Shown piece after piece: positions 14,988-23,038 of a stretch of 64,000 nucleotides of DNA (its first letter is position 1; each line of letters begins with the position of its first letter). The position numbers and the translations under genes were made by a program. This DNA comes from an uncultured Spirochaetaceae bacterium (GTDB taxonomy: Bacteria; Spirochaetota; Spirochaetia; Sphaerochaetales; Sphaerochaetaceae): positions 248,001 to 312,000 of the forward strand of contig CALXYM010000002.1 in the NCBI GenBank assembly GCA_944392965.1, written 5' to 3'. The notes under the pieces were generated by a model. That model searched no databases. It saw nothing but the letters and a program-made list of their open reading frames with translations, and was not told the DNA's origin.

Positions 14988-15332
14988 ATTATCACCTCAA
15001 ATAAGATGTGATAATTTTAATTGATTTTATTTGAAAAATCAAGTTCAATGAAGATATCTCTATATTATATATGTATATATTAGAATACATGATAAGCTGA
15101 TATAGTCATAGAAAACGCAGAATAACTGGTTTGAAAATTATCTTTGCACCTCCCAGAATTTCTACTCAGGATTTTAGCAGCAACACGCTGAATCTCGCCC
15201 GATTGTATCATTGAGTGAGAACAGACACATTTTTATTTCTCAACAGAAGATGCATCGCCTTCCGCTTTATCCGTATGTCATGATATGAAGAAAATTTCAT
15301 CCCTGCTCGTTTTAAATCACAGAATATGAAGA
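14988..15332. other. Intergenic region upstream of the CarD-like gene
   Basis: 345 bases without a convincing gene. An alternating A/T stretch with TATATATGTATATA lies at about 15062-15080. From 15140 to 15310 the composition becomes more gene-like on the minus strand, but all frames contain stops, so it may be decayed coding sequence. Nothing could be identified. Confidence 0.4.
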
Positions 15333-15992
15333 TTATCTATTCTGAGACAAACGTATTCTGATCCCCTCTTTCACATATGAAAGATCTCCAGATGTCAGTA
15401 AAGGAAGGAGCTCTGTAACCTCCTCGGGAGACTTATCCCACCACTTGAAAGCTAAAAGAAGTTCTATCATCTCATCATCGAATCTTTTCTTGATCAGCCT
15501 CGCAGGATTTCCCCCGACAACACTATAAGGAGGAAAGCTTTTCGTAACTACCGAGTAAGCGGCGACAATCGATCCCTCTCCAAGCCTTACCCCTGGCATT
15601 ATCACGCACTCATGTCCAAGCCATACATCGCTGCCGATCACGGTATCTCCCTTGTGTGGAAGTTCCTCTATATGAGGTGTACTGTTTTCCCTCCACACCC
15701 CTCCCATGACGTTGAACGGATAGGTAGTAACACTTGAAAGCCTATGATTCGCAGCTCCCATTATGAATGTGGACCCTTCTGCAAGAGAACAGTAATTTCC
15801 TATGATCAGCTTCTCTCCAAAGAAAGGATAGTTGAAAAGAACATTATTCTTTTCCCAGGACAAGGAATCCTTGCTGTCATCATAATAGGTATAATCCCCC
15901 ACTATTATGTTCTCAGCCTTGACGATGTTCTTAAGAAACACGGTTGTACCATATTCATTGGGCATGACGGTCTTCGAATCAGGAATTTCCAT
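15333..15992 (-). CDS. Vat/CatB-type xenobiotic O-acetyltransferase
   Basis: 219 residues of left-handed beta-helix (hexapeptide repeat) fold: GDTVIGSDVWLGHECVIMPG and VRLGEGSIVAAYSVVTKSFP. The MGAANHRLSSVTTYPFN segment, with the catalytic His of the NH motif and YPF, and VGGNPARLIKKRFDDE near the end, match the virginiamycin (streptogramin) and CatB chloramphenicol acetyltransferase group. Family members acetylate hydroxyl groups of antibiotics with acetyl-CoA in the cytoplasm. Many chromosomal homologues have unknown substrates, so resistance should not be assumed. It is divergent from brnQ across a 24-bp palindrome. Confidence 0.85.
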   Translation of the reverse strand: MEIPDSKTVMPNEYGTTVFLKNIVKAENIIVGDYTYYDDSKDSLSWEKNNVLFNYPFFGEKLIIGNYCSLAEGSTFIMGAANHRLSSVTTYPFNVMGGVWRENSTPHIEELPHKGDTVIGSDVWLGHECVIMPGVRLGEGSIVAAYSVVTKSFPPYSVVGGNPARLIKKRFDDEMIELLLAFKWWDKSPEEVTELLPLLTSGDLSYVKEGIRIRLSQNR

Positions 15993-16047
15993 GATTCCAA
16001 TTTATAATAAAAGAGGAATAATTGGTAGAGATCCAATCATATCAACT

Positions 16048-16071
16048 ATGTCATATTAGACAATATGACAT
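16048..16071. promoter_or_regulatory. Perfect inverted repeat (candidate operator) between vat-like gene and brnQ
   Basis: ATGTCATATT and AATATGACAT form a perfect 10-bp inverted repeat around AGAC. It overlaps the -35 box of the brnQ promoter, as expected for a repressor site. Confidence 0.55.
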
Positions 16072-16085
16072 ATACATGGTATAAA
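16057..16085 (+). promoter_or_regulatory. Putative brnQ promoter
   Basis: TAGACA and TATAAA are spaced 17 nt apart. The -35 box lies within the inverted repeat at 16048-16071. Confidence 0.5.
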
Positions 16086-16124
16086 TAAGTTACATACTTA
16101 ATATCTTTTGTGAATAATACATCG

Positions 16125-17369
16125 ATGAGTACCTTAAAAAGAAGATTAGTGTTGTCGTTTACCGTTTTTGCTATGTTTTTCGGAGCAGGAAATCTCATCT
16201 TCCCCCCTTTACTCGCTTACATGTCTGGGGATAACATAGTCCTCTCTTTCCTTGGATTCGTATCTACTGCAATAGGACTGCCCGTCATAGCAGTCATCGC
16301 AATAGGCAGGGTTGGATCGGCTGAAAAACTAGCATCCAGGGTACACCCTGTATTCGGAACCATATTCACTATTACCATATATCTTGCAATCGGACCATGT
16401 CTGGCAATTCCCAGAACAGCAAGTACCAGTTATGAGATGCTGATAAACGCATATGATCCTTCAATATCACTATTCCGTGTGATCTATTCGGCACTGTTCT
16501 TCATTATTGGAGGAATTCTGGCATTAAATCCGGAAAAGCTTACAAAACGTCTTGGCAGGGTACTTTCCCCTATCCTTGTCACTTTGATAGCTGTACTCTT
16601 CATCTTCTCCCTCTTCTGCCAGGAGAATACAATGCTAGAGGCATCAGATGCATATAAGACGCATCCATTTCAGAGAGGATTCCAAGAAGGCTATCAGACA
16701 ATGGATGCCTTAGCCGGTCTTGTTTTCGGAATCATAATATCTTTGAATGTGAGAACCATGGGAGTGAGAGAGGAAGAGGAAAGAAAGGAATGTGCAATAG
16801 CAGCCCTTGGAGGAGGATTGTTATTACTCATCATATACCTGATGATAGTCTTTGTAGGTATCGCGGCAAGGGGACTGGCAGTAGATGTGACAAACGGGGC
16901 CGAAGTACTGTCGATCGTGGCTTACCACATATCACCCAAATATGGAAGAACAGTGCTTGCACTTATCTTCATGATCGCATGTCTGAATACCGCTATAAGT
17001 CTTCTTTCCTCCTGTGGAGAGTATTTCAACTCCCTCATGCCCCGTATATCACGTACAGGATGGATAGCGATATTCTCCACACTCTCCTTTTTGATCTCGA
17101 ATATAGGGTTAGATGAGATAATCAGCATCTCTTCTCCTATCCTCAGCCTGCTCTACCCTGCGGCAATAATTTTAATTGCGCTGTCATTCCTTCCAGATTC
17201 TGATAAACTGAGATATACATATATTATCAGCGTGACTCTCGCGATACTATCATCACTGCTTATGATAACAGGGGTATTCAGTTCAGCTTTCAGTTGGATT
17301 CCATCATCCCTTCTGGGAGCCCTGATAGGCTTAATCATTGACAGGAAAAAACCTTCCATGCCATCCTGA
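16125..17369 (+). CDS. brnQ: Branched-chain amino acid transporter, LIVCS family
   Basis: 414 residues from the ATG at 16125; a GTG at 16110 is also in frame and neither has a ribosome-binding site. It is a twelve-helix membrane protein of the BrnQ (LIV-II) family, cation-coupled carriers for Leu, Ile and Val. The start (FTVFAMFFGAGNLIFPPLL) and AIGPCLAIPRTASTSYEM are characteristic. It stands as a single gene, with its own promoter under a palindromic operator, and converges on rbsK. Confidence 0.9.
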   Translation: MSTLKRRLVLSFTVFAMFFGAGNLIFPPLLAYMSGDNIVLSFLGFVSTAIGLPVIAVIAIGRVGSAEKLASRVHPVFGTIFTITIYLAIGPCLAIPRTASTSYEMLINAYDPSISLFRVIYSALFFIIGGILALNPEKLTKRLGRVLSPILVTLIAVLFIFSLFCQENTMLEASDAYKTHPFQRGFQEGYQTMDALAGLVFGIIISLNVRTMGVREEEERKECAIAALGGGLLLLIIYLMIVFVGIAARGLAVDVTNGAEVLSIVAYHISPKYGRTVLALIFMIACLNTAISLLSSCGEYFNSLMPRISRTGWIAIFSTLSFLISNIGLDEIISISSPILSLLYPAAIILIALSFLPDSDKLRYTYIISVTLAILSSLLMITGVFSSAFSWIPSSLLGALIGLIIDRKKPSMPS

Positions 17370-17376
17370 ACTAGTT

Positions 17377-18249
17377 TTATAGAACTTCTGTTTTAAGAGG
17401 AATGGCACGCATCGCACCTTTCCTCGATACTGCGATGGCGGATGCTTTTGTCGCGGTGAGAAGACTCTTTTCCGCACTCTCCCCTCTAAGGAAAGATGAG
17501 AGGAAGAAACCTAGGAACGTGTCCCCGGCTCCAGTAGTATCCACGACGGGATAATCTATAATCTCCTGATAACAGATATCACCTCCGACCATGGCATAAG
17601 CACCCTTCTTACCGCAGGTGAGTACTATCGATGCTCCTGGATAGAGCTTCTTGAACGCATTAAGAATCTCATCAAAGCCATCTTCTCCTGTCAAGGCTTT
17701 TCCCTCTATCTCATTCACGAAGAACCAGTCCACAGAATCAAGAGGAAGAGAACTTATGGCGTTATCGAACGGGGAAGGATTCAGAACGACTATCATACCC
17801 CTCCTCTTCGCCTCTTCTATTATGAGGGGAAGAAGATTTATCTCATTCTGAAGGACTATCACGTCACCTTCATTAAATGAGGAGAGAATTGTTTTTACCT
17901 CATCCTCCTGCCATAACCTGTTCCCACCTGCGTCCAGAACGATCGAGTTCTGCCCCTTATCATCAACCTGGATCATCGCCATACCTGTATTGCACTCTCC
18001 CACAATGGAAAGAGAGACATCAACACCATATGTTTTTAATAAATCCAGAATCCATCTTCCATCTGAACCGCACTTTCCTGCAAAACATACATTAGCCCCC
18101 GCCTTAGCAAGAGATGCAGACTGATTGGCACCTTTTCCCCCCGCACTTCTACTCATGCCATGAGAGGATATGGTCTCCCCTTCTCTCACGATATGTTCAA
18201 CGGAAAACGTATTGTCAATATTCATTGAACCAAGTACAAGAAATCTCAT
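17377..18249 (-). CDS. rbsK: Ribokinase (PfkB family)
   Basis: 290 residues. The PfkB sugar-kinase features are the N-terminal VLGSMNIDNTFSVEHIVREG, the substrate-binding SAGGKGANQSASLAKAG and the catalytic DTTGAGDTFLGFF with its Asp base. Together with the nucleoside hydrolase two genes upstream, it should phosphorylate released ribose to ribose 5-phosphate. It is the last gene of the operon that starts at 22786 and overlaps the previous gene by 4 bp. Another pentose or deoxyribose substrate is possible. Confidence 0.88.
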   Translation of the reverse strand: MRFLVLGSMNIDNTFSVEHIVREGETISSHGMSRSAGGKGANQSASLAKAGANVCFAGKCGSDGRWILDLLKTYGVDVSLSIVGECNTGMAMIQVDDKGQNSIVLDAGGNRLWQEDEVKTILSSFNEGDVIVLQNEINLLPLIIEEAKRRGMIVVLNPSPFDNAISSLPLDSVDWFFVNEIEGKALTGEDGFDEILNAFKKLYPGASIVLTCGKKGAYAMVGGDICYQEIIDYPVVDTTGAGDTFLGFFLSSFLRGESAEKSLLTATKASAIAVSRKGAMRAIPLKTEVL

Positions 18250-18734
18250 AGCGCCTCCTTCTCAATACGGACCGGTTCTTCAAGCTTAACAATCCTGCAG
18301 TCGTTCAAATAAGTCAAAGGTGGAAGTACTACAAGTGAATGAACTGTCCCCGATAATGGATATGGCGCTTTATGCCATACCCCTTTTTCAAAAACAACCA
18401 TTGTGAGAGCAGGAACCAAGAACGCACTCCAGGAAGAAGGAGGACAGGCTCCTGCCTCACCTGCGAAAAGGACAACAGGACCATCCAGCGGCATTATTGC
18501 CTCTTCCGTCCGGGTATGCTGTTCCACCTCATCGATAAACATCTCTCTTTTCTCCGTAGTTACAACCGAATAAGAGGCCTCATTGCCATCGAGAAGAGAA
18601 AAAACAATATCTCGGAAAAAGGCTACAGGCTTTTCTCCGATAACGGAAGTATCATCAGCGATCAGACTCCGGTATCGGAACAGTCCAAAAGAATCTGTAT
18701 CTTTCAAAGCTTTGTACACGATACTTCCGCTCAT
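18246..18734 (-). CDS. AllA (ureidoglycolate lyase)-fold protein
   Basis: 162 residues resembling the AllA/ureidoglycolate lyase cupin family: HTRTEEAIMPLDGPVVLFAG corresponds to the family's H…TEQxFIPL block, and AFLVPALTMVVFEKGVWHKAPYPL to the conserved GVWH segment. In purine degradation this family splits ureidoglycolate, but no other allantoin pathway gene is adjacent. Here it sits between nucleoside hydrolase and ribokinase with 4-bp overlaps on both sides. I infer a role in sugar or nucleoside processing, for example as an isomerase or mutarotase-like cupin, but the actual reaction is unknown. Confidence 0.62.
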   Translation of the reverse strand: MSGSIVYKALKDTDSFGLFRYRSLIADDTSVIGEKPVAFFRDIVFSLLDGNEASYSVVTTEKREMFIDEVEQHTRTEEAIMPLDGPVVLFAGEAGACPPSSWSAFLVPALTMVVFEKGVWHKAPYPLSGTVHSLVVLPPLTYLNDCRIVKLEEPVRIEKEAL

Positions 18735-19663
18735 TCTTCCTCCGGATAATTTATTCTCAGTTTTGCAAACAGATCTTCTAACACATATCTTCCATCAATC
18801 TCATCAAAGACCTTAATCGTTCTGTTCTCTCCTGATCCCCTGTAAAACATGTCATCTCCAATATATGGAGCCCTGACCAGCTTATAACAGTATCTGTGCT
18901 CTTCCATTAACAGGGCAATCACCGTCTCATCGCAAATATCAATCGATTCCGGTCTCGGCCATCCTCCTGAGTTTTTCATCTCTTCAAAGAATTCAAGAGT
19001 CTGTTCAAATAAGAACCTTCCGATCCTTCCACAAGGTCGGACTTTTAATTGAAGCTCAGCAAGAGATACCCTGGGAACGGCATATGTTTTTGTGGGAACC
19101 TGCCACAACTCGACTTTCGAGGAGAAAACAACATTAGCTGCGACAATGTCATTCACAAGGTTGAATTCAGGTCCTCCATCCGGGTACAAGCCACCACCAT
19201 TCCATATGACAATGAGTTTTTCCGCGATCCGGGGATCATGTAAAAGCGCAGATGCCACGTTAGTCAGAGGGCCAAGGACACCGACATATAACTTTCTTCC
19301 GACAGGAAGGGAAAGTGCTGTATCTATGATAAGCCTGCTTCCATCGGATAGAATTGGTTCCACGTTACCGAAATAGCCAGTCTCCGCTTTTTTCAAATAC
19401 GTAGGAGCCCCTTTAGCTATCTTAACCTTACCAGCGAAACCGGAATATTCCATGATCTTCAGAAGTTCCTGCCAACTCGCCTCGAGACTGTCTTTTATCC
19501 TATCGTGTCCGAAATGAGATGCAATTATTCCATGAAGACGGAACATCGGCGTCAATAAAGCATGGGTAAGCGCATACTGATCATCCGCTTCGTTCTTAAC
19601 ATCTGAATCTAAGATAACATCTATTTTTTTCTCTTCTACTACATCAAACTTATAATTGAGCAT
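18731..19663 (-). CDS. Nucleoside hydrolase (inosine/uridine-preferring family)
   Basis: 310 residues. The metal-binding N-terminal motif appears as DSDVKNEADDQYAL, a variant of the common DTDPGxDDA. The family pattern continues with IGVLGPLTNVASAL and GPEFNLVNDIVAANVVF, which include the ribose-contacting Asn/Glu/Asp residues. The enzyme cleaves the N-glycosidic bond of ribonucleosides to base and ribose. The NExDDQ variant occurs in a subgroup whose substrate preference I cannot state. It follows the permease gene by 4 bp and overlaps the AllA-like gene. Confidence 0.87.
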   Translation of the reverse strand: MLNYKFDVVEEKKIDVILDSDVKNEADDQYALTHALLTPMFRLHGIIASHFGHDRIKDSLEASWQELLKIMEYSGFAGKVKIAKGAPTYLKKAETGYFGNVEPILSDGSRLIIDTALSLPVGRKLYVGVLGPLTNVASALLHDPRIAEKLIVIWNGGGLYPDGGPEFNLVNDIVAANVVFSSKVELWQVPTKTYAVPRVSLAELQLKVRPCGRIGRFLFEQTLEFFEEMKNSGGWPRPESIDICDETVIALLMEEHRYCYKLVRAPYIGDDMFYRGSGENRTIKVFDEIDGRYVLEDLFAKLRINYPEEE

Positions 19664-19667
19664 ATTA

Positions 19668-20504
19668 TCATCCTTTCACGGCACCCGCCGCGACTCCTTC
19701 TATAAAACTCTTCTGACATATCACATAGATCACTATCACTGGTAAAGTAGCTATTGAGAGGGCAGCAAACAATACAGGATAATCCGTAGTATGCTGGCCT
19801 GTAAAATTTGCAATCGCAAGAGGTAGCGTCTGCAAATGCTGGCTCGTTATCATGATATTCGCCATGAAATATTCATTCCAGATCGTGAGTCCATTGAATA
19901 TGACCTGGGTCACGACACCAGCTTTCGCAAGGGGCAGTATGATTTTCACAAAGCTTCCAAACCGTGTGCAACCATCAACGATTGCAGCCTCCTCCAAAGC
20001 CTTTGGAAGGGTTACGAAGAATGAACGCATTATGAAGACACCCATGGCGATGGACTGTGCCGCATATACCAGTATCAAACCAAGATGGCTGTTATTCAGT
20101 CCCATGTTGAGAGCAACGGTAAAAGTCGGGATACCTAGGACTCCAGTAGGAATCATGATACCGAGTAATAGATACATGTATATCCATCTCTTCCCTTTGA
20201 ACTTCAACCTTGCTATCGCATAGGATGCGAAACTGTTAACAGGAATTAGCACAAGAAGAGAACCGACTGTCACGATTATATTGTTTATCAGCTTCTCTCC
20301 AAGGGCCGCATTATTCCATGCCTTAGCATAATTCGACCAGGAGGGATTCGTACTGAATCCCCATATGTTCGTATAGAATTCATTCGTATCCTTCAATGAA
20401 CCGAAGAACATCCACACCACAGGATATACGGATATCACGAAGAAAATCAGGAGAATGAACGTCCATAGACATTTCCATAGGGTCCGCCTTGTTTTAAACG
20501 TCAT
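19668..20504 (-). CDS. ABC transporter permease, MalG-like (nucleoside operon)
   Basis: About 278 residues with six transmembrane segments and the EAA loop EEAAIVDGCTRFGSFVKIILPLA that contacts the ATPase. Carbohydrate-uptake CUT1 family. The ATG at 20504 is favoured because GGGAGG abuts the other ATG at 20510. It overlaps the upstream permease stop. With the preceding permease and the binding lipoprotein it should import a nucleoside or a nucleoside-like sugar; the ATPase is not in the window. Confidence 0.9.
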   Translation of the reverse strand: MTFKTRRTLWKCLWTFILLIFFVISVYPVVWMFFGSLKDTNEFYTNIWGFSTNPSWSNYAKAWNNAALGEKLINNIIVTVGSLLVLIPVNSFASYAIARLKFKGKRWIYMYLLLGIMIPTGVLGIPTFTVALNMGLNNSHLGLILVYAAQSIAMGVFIMRSFFVTLPKALEEAAIVDGCTRFGSFVKIILPLAKAGVVTQVIFNGLTIWNEYFMANIMITSQHLQTLPLAIANFTGQHTTDYPVLFAALSIATLPVIVIYVICQKSFIEGVAAGAVKG

Positions 20505-21384
20505 AACCATCCTCCCTGCTCATTATCCTGAGCTGAATAAAGCCAAATACAAATACGAACGCAAAAAGGATCATACTCATGGCGTTCGCCTTTCCCATGT
20601 TACTATAGCGGAAAGCATTACTTACTATATAAGTAAGAGATACCTCAGTACTGTTCGCAGGTCCTCCTCCCGTCATAACATTTACAATATCGTAGTTAGA
20701 TGCAAAAGCACCGGTAAGAGACATGAGGACATTTACGACTATGGTGCTGTTAAGCTGAGGAATCGTTATATGTATCAGCTGCTTAAAACCGTTCGCTCCG
20801 TCAATGGATGCCGCCTCATAATAGTCCTTACTTATTGCCTGCATTCCAGCTAGATACAGAACCATGTGGTATCCAAGCCATTTCCATACATCTACGACAA
20901 CGACACTGTAAAGAGCGATATCAGGATCGGAAAGCCATCCTAAAATCCACTCCTCCTTACCGATCATTGTAAGGAACGAGTTTATCAAGCCGAAGGTTGG
21001 ATTGTAGACCCATGACCACAGGACACCGATGACAACATATGACAGTGTAACAGGAAGATATATACCTGTCCTGAACAGCGTCTGGAAAGGAACCTTCCTT
21101 ACGAGGATGTAAGCAAGTAAGAAAGCTAATACATTCTTTATTACCGTCACCAGTATCGCATAGATGAACGTATGCTTCATGGACAGCCAGAAAAGGCTGT
21201 CATGAATAGAATTACTATAGTTTCTTAATCCAATGAACTCAGGTTCGGAGAATCCATCCCATTTGAAGAAACTCATATATAAGCCATCGAAAAACGGCAG
21301 GATGATGAATATCGTAAAAAGGATGATCGCCGGTAGACACATGAGATAAGGAAACGTATCAATCTTTCTCTTCCCTATTCTCAC
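20494..21384 (-). CDS. ABC transporter permease, MalF-like (nucleoside operon)
   Basis: 296 residues starting at a GTG with GGGAGG six bases upstream. Six hydrophobic segments and the EAA loop YEAASIDGANGFKQLIHITIPQL identify the CUT1 family inner-membrane subunit. It lies one base after the binding-protein stop. Confidence 0.9.
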   Translation of the reverse strand: MRIGKRKIDTFPYLMCLPAIILFTIFIILPFFDGLYMSFFKWDGFSEPEFIGLRNYSNSIHDSLFWLSMKHTFIYAILVTVIKNVLAFLLAYILVRKVPFQTLFRTGIYLPVTLSYVVIGVLWSWVYNPTFGLINSFLTMIGKEEWILGWLSDPDIALYSVVVVDVWKWLGYHMVLYLAGMQAISKDYYEAASIDGANGFKQLIHITIPQLNSTIVVNVLMSLTGAFASNYDIVNVMTGGGPANSTEVSLTYIVSNAFRYSNMGKANAMSMILFAFVFVFGFIQLRIMSREDGYDV

Positions 21385-21385
21385 T

Positions 21386-22786
21386 CTATACCTCCCAAGC
21401 TGTCACGTCTGGAATCGTTGCCGGTGTGACTTCCTGCCAATCCTCCTCACTCCAGGAATCCCACCATGCATATACATAGTCTTCCTGGGAAACCAGTGTA
21501 TCGAGTTGATCCTGCACATAAGAAGCAGCATCCTCTGCACTCATTCTTCCACCAACAACCTGAGACATCACAGAACAGATCGCATCATTTATCTGAGTAG
21601 GCCAGATCCAGTCAAGGTATGTGACAGAATGAGGAACGGATACTTCATTTAAGAATTCCGTTACGACATCAGATTCTCCTATCGCACCATTTACAACCTC
21701 GAATATAGGATTGCCTCCGGCATTAGCGCAGATTATCGCCTTTGCGTTTTCCGGTCTCAATATGTATTCCACAAACCTCATCACATTCTCAAGATTGTCA
21801 TCACTTATCCATGATGGTATAGCAAGAGCGCCATCTCCTGTAGCAAATGCATGAACAGGTTCAGCCCCTTCTATAAGGACAGGGAACTCCGTAGCTCTGA
21901 TTTCAAAACCGGGATTCATACTCTTCAAAGATGCATATATCCATGTTCCACCAAATATCATCGCAGTACGTCCCTGAACGAAATTAGCAAGCATCGCATC
22001 CTCATCTGTAGCGAATGATTCACTTGTGAGGATTCCGTTATCAAAAAGAGCTTTAAGAGCGTTCATCGCCTCATAGACCTCAGGATCGTTAAAACTTCTT
22101 TCTCCTGATAGCCATTCCTCAACCCTTTCCACCGACTCGCCTCCAGTAGCCTGTCCATACGTATCAAAGAAAGGCATTGCCCATGCCCAGTTATCTCCAC
22201 CCTGGATCATAAAAGGAATGATACCGTTTGCTGAAAAAACTTCTGCAACATCGATCCATTCTGCCAACGTGGTAGGAACGGAGAGTCCATACTGCTCAAA
22301 TAAATCGGGATTATAGAAACAGGAGGTTCCAGAAGCATCCTGATAAGGAATTACCCATAAATGTCCGCCAAGAGTACAGGAGTCAAGAACACCTTCAGGG
22401 AATCTATCGTAAAGAGGCCTCATAAGTTCAGTCAAATCCATTACCTGTCCAGCTGGAGCCAATGATGCGGAGACAGTCCCCATTCCCACAACGATAAGAT
22501 CAACCTGTTCTCCAGAAATCCTTCTTGTCTGAAGTCTCTGTAACGTGTCATCCCAAGTGCCCTGCCTCTGCTGCTCAACCTCTATTCCAGTTTCCGCAGT
22601 AAAAGAAGCAATGACCTGATCCCATGCAGCCTGTTCTTCCGCAAGCGTACAAGCAGGACCTAATATTACGATTTTTTCCTTTTCTGCTGTTGCTGTTTGT
22701 GACGTCGAAGCACTCTCTTCCTTAGAACAAGAAGCAAACAAAATACAAATAATGGATATAATGGCAATGACTAAACTTTTACGCAT
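21386..22786 (-). CDS. ABC transporter substrate-binding lipoprotein (nucleoside operon)
   Basis: 466 residues from the ATG at 22786, which follows AAAGGAGGG; the longer frame to 22888 lacks support. The lipoprotein signal MRKSLVIAIISIICILFASC ends in a lipobox. The body (IVILGPACTLAEEQAAWDQV…) is a family-1 extracellular solute-binding protein of the CUT1 type. First gene of an operon continuing through two permeases, nucleoside hydrolase, AllA-like protein and ribokinase, so a ribonucleoside or ribose conjugate is the likely ligand. This is inferred from context alone. Confidence 0.88.
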   Translation of the reverse strand: MRKSLVIAIISIICILFASCSKEESASTSQTATAEKEKIVILGPACTLAEEQAAWDQVIASFTAETGIEVEQQRQGTWDDTLQRLQTRRISGEQVDLIVVGMGTVSASLAPAGQVMDLTELMRPLYDRFPEGVLDSCTLGGHLWVIPYQDASGTSCFYNPDLFEQYGLSVPTTLAEWIDVAEVFSANGIIPFMIQGGDNWAWAMPFFDTYGQATGGESVERVEEWLSGERSFNDPEVYEAMNALKALFDNGILTSESFATDEDAMLANFVQGRTAMIFGGTWIYASLKSMNPGFEIRATEFPVLIEGAEPVHAFATGDGALAIPSWISDDNLENVMRFVEYILRPENAKAIICANAGGNPIFEVVNGAIGESDVVTEFLNEVSVPHSVTYLDWIWPTQINDAICSVMSQVVGGRMSAEDAASYVQDQLDTLVSQEDYVYAWWDSWSEEDWQEVTPATIPDVTAWEV

Positions 22787-22807
22787 TATTTCCCTCCTTT
22801 TTATTTC

Positions 22808-22837
22808 ATTATTCAGCCTGTTTTTTTCTATTGTCAA
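22808..22837 (-). promoter_or_regulatory. Promoter of the nucleoside uptake operon
   Basis: On the minus strand TTGACA (22832-22837) and AATAAT (22808-22813) are 18 nt apart. A TTTGCAAA-type half operator like that in the large palindrome lies just upstream, at about 22857-22864. Confidence 0.55.
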
Positions 22838-22979
22838 ATCATAATAATTCACATTTTTTGCAAATAAAAAATCAAAATATGAAAACAAATTTTTATAAAT
22901 ATTTATTTATATATAAAACTATTATTTTAAATACATTTATCGTAAATAAAAGATTTATTTCCAGAATTAGGAAAATTAT

Positions 22980-23011
22980 ATTTGCAATATTTTTGCAAAA
23001 ATATTGCAAAT
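22980..23011. promoter_or_regulatory. Perfect 32-bp palindrome, candidate LacI-family operator
   Basis: ATTTGCAATATTTTTG is followed immediately by its exact reverse complement. The centre TTTTGCAAAA has the central CpA/TpG-like symmetry of LacI-family sites. It overlaps the -35 region of the adjacent LacI-family gene and lies within the divergent region to the transporter operon, so it probably mediates autoregulation and operon control. Confidence 0.7.
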
Positions 23012-23032
23012 TAAGCACCAATAAAATAATAT
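23004..23032 (+). promoter_or_regulatory. Putative LacI-family gene promoter
   Basis: TTGCAA and TAATAT are 17 nt apart, with the -35 lying in the right arm of the palindrome. The -10 ends 6 nt before the ATG at 23039, which predicts a leaderless transcript. Confidence 0.45.
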
Positions 23033-23038
23033 TTTCCT

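Noticed and set aside
15140-15320. Degenerate transposase fragment upstream of the CarD-like gene
   Set aside because: Several frames give short protein-like stretches, but none is long enough or similar enough to any family I know.
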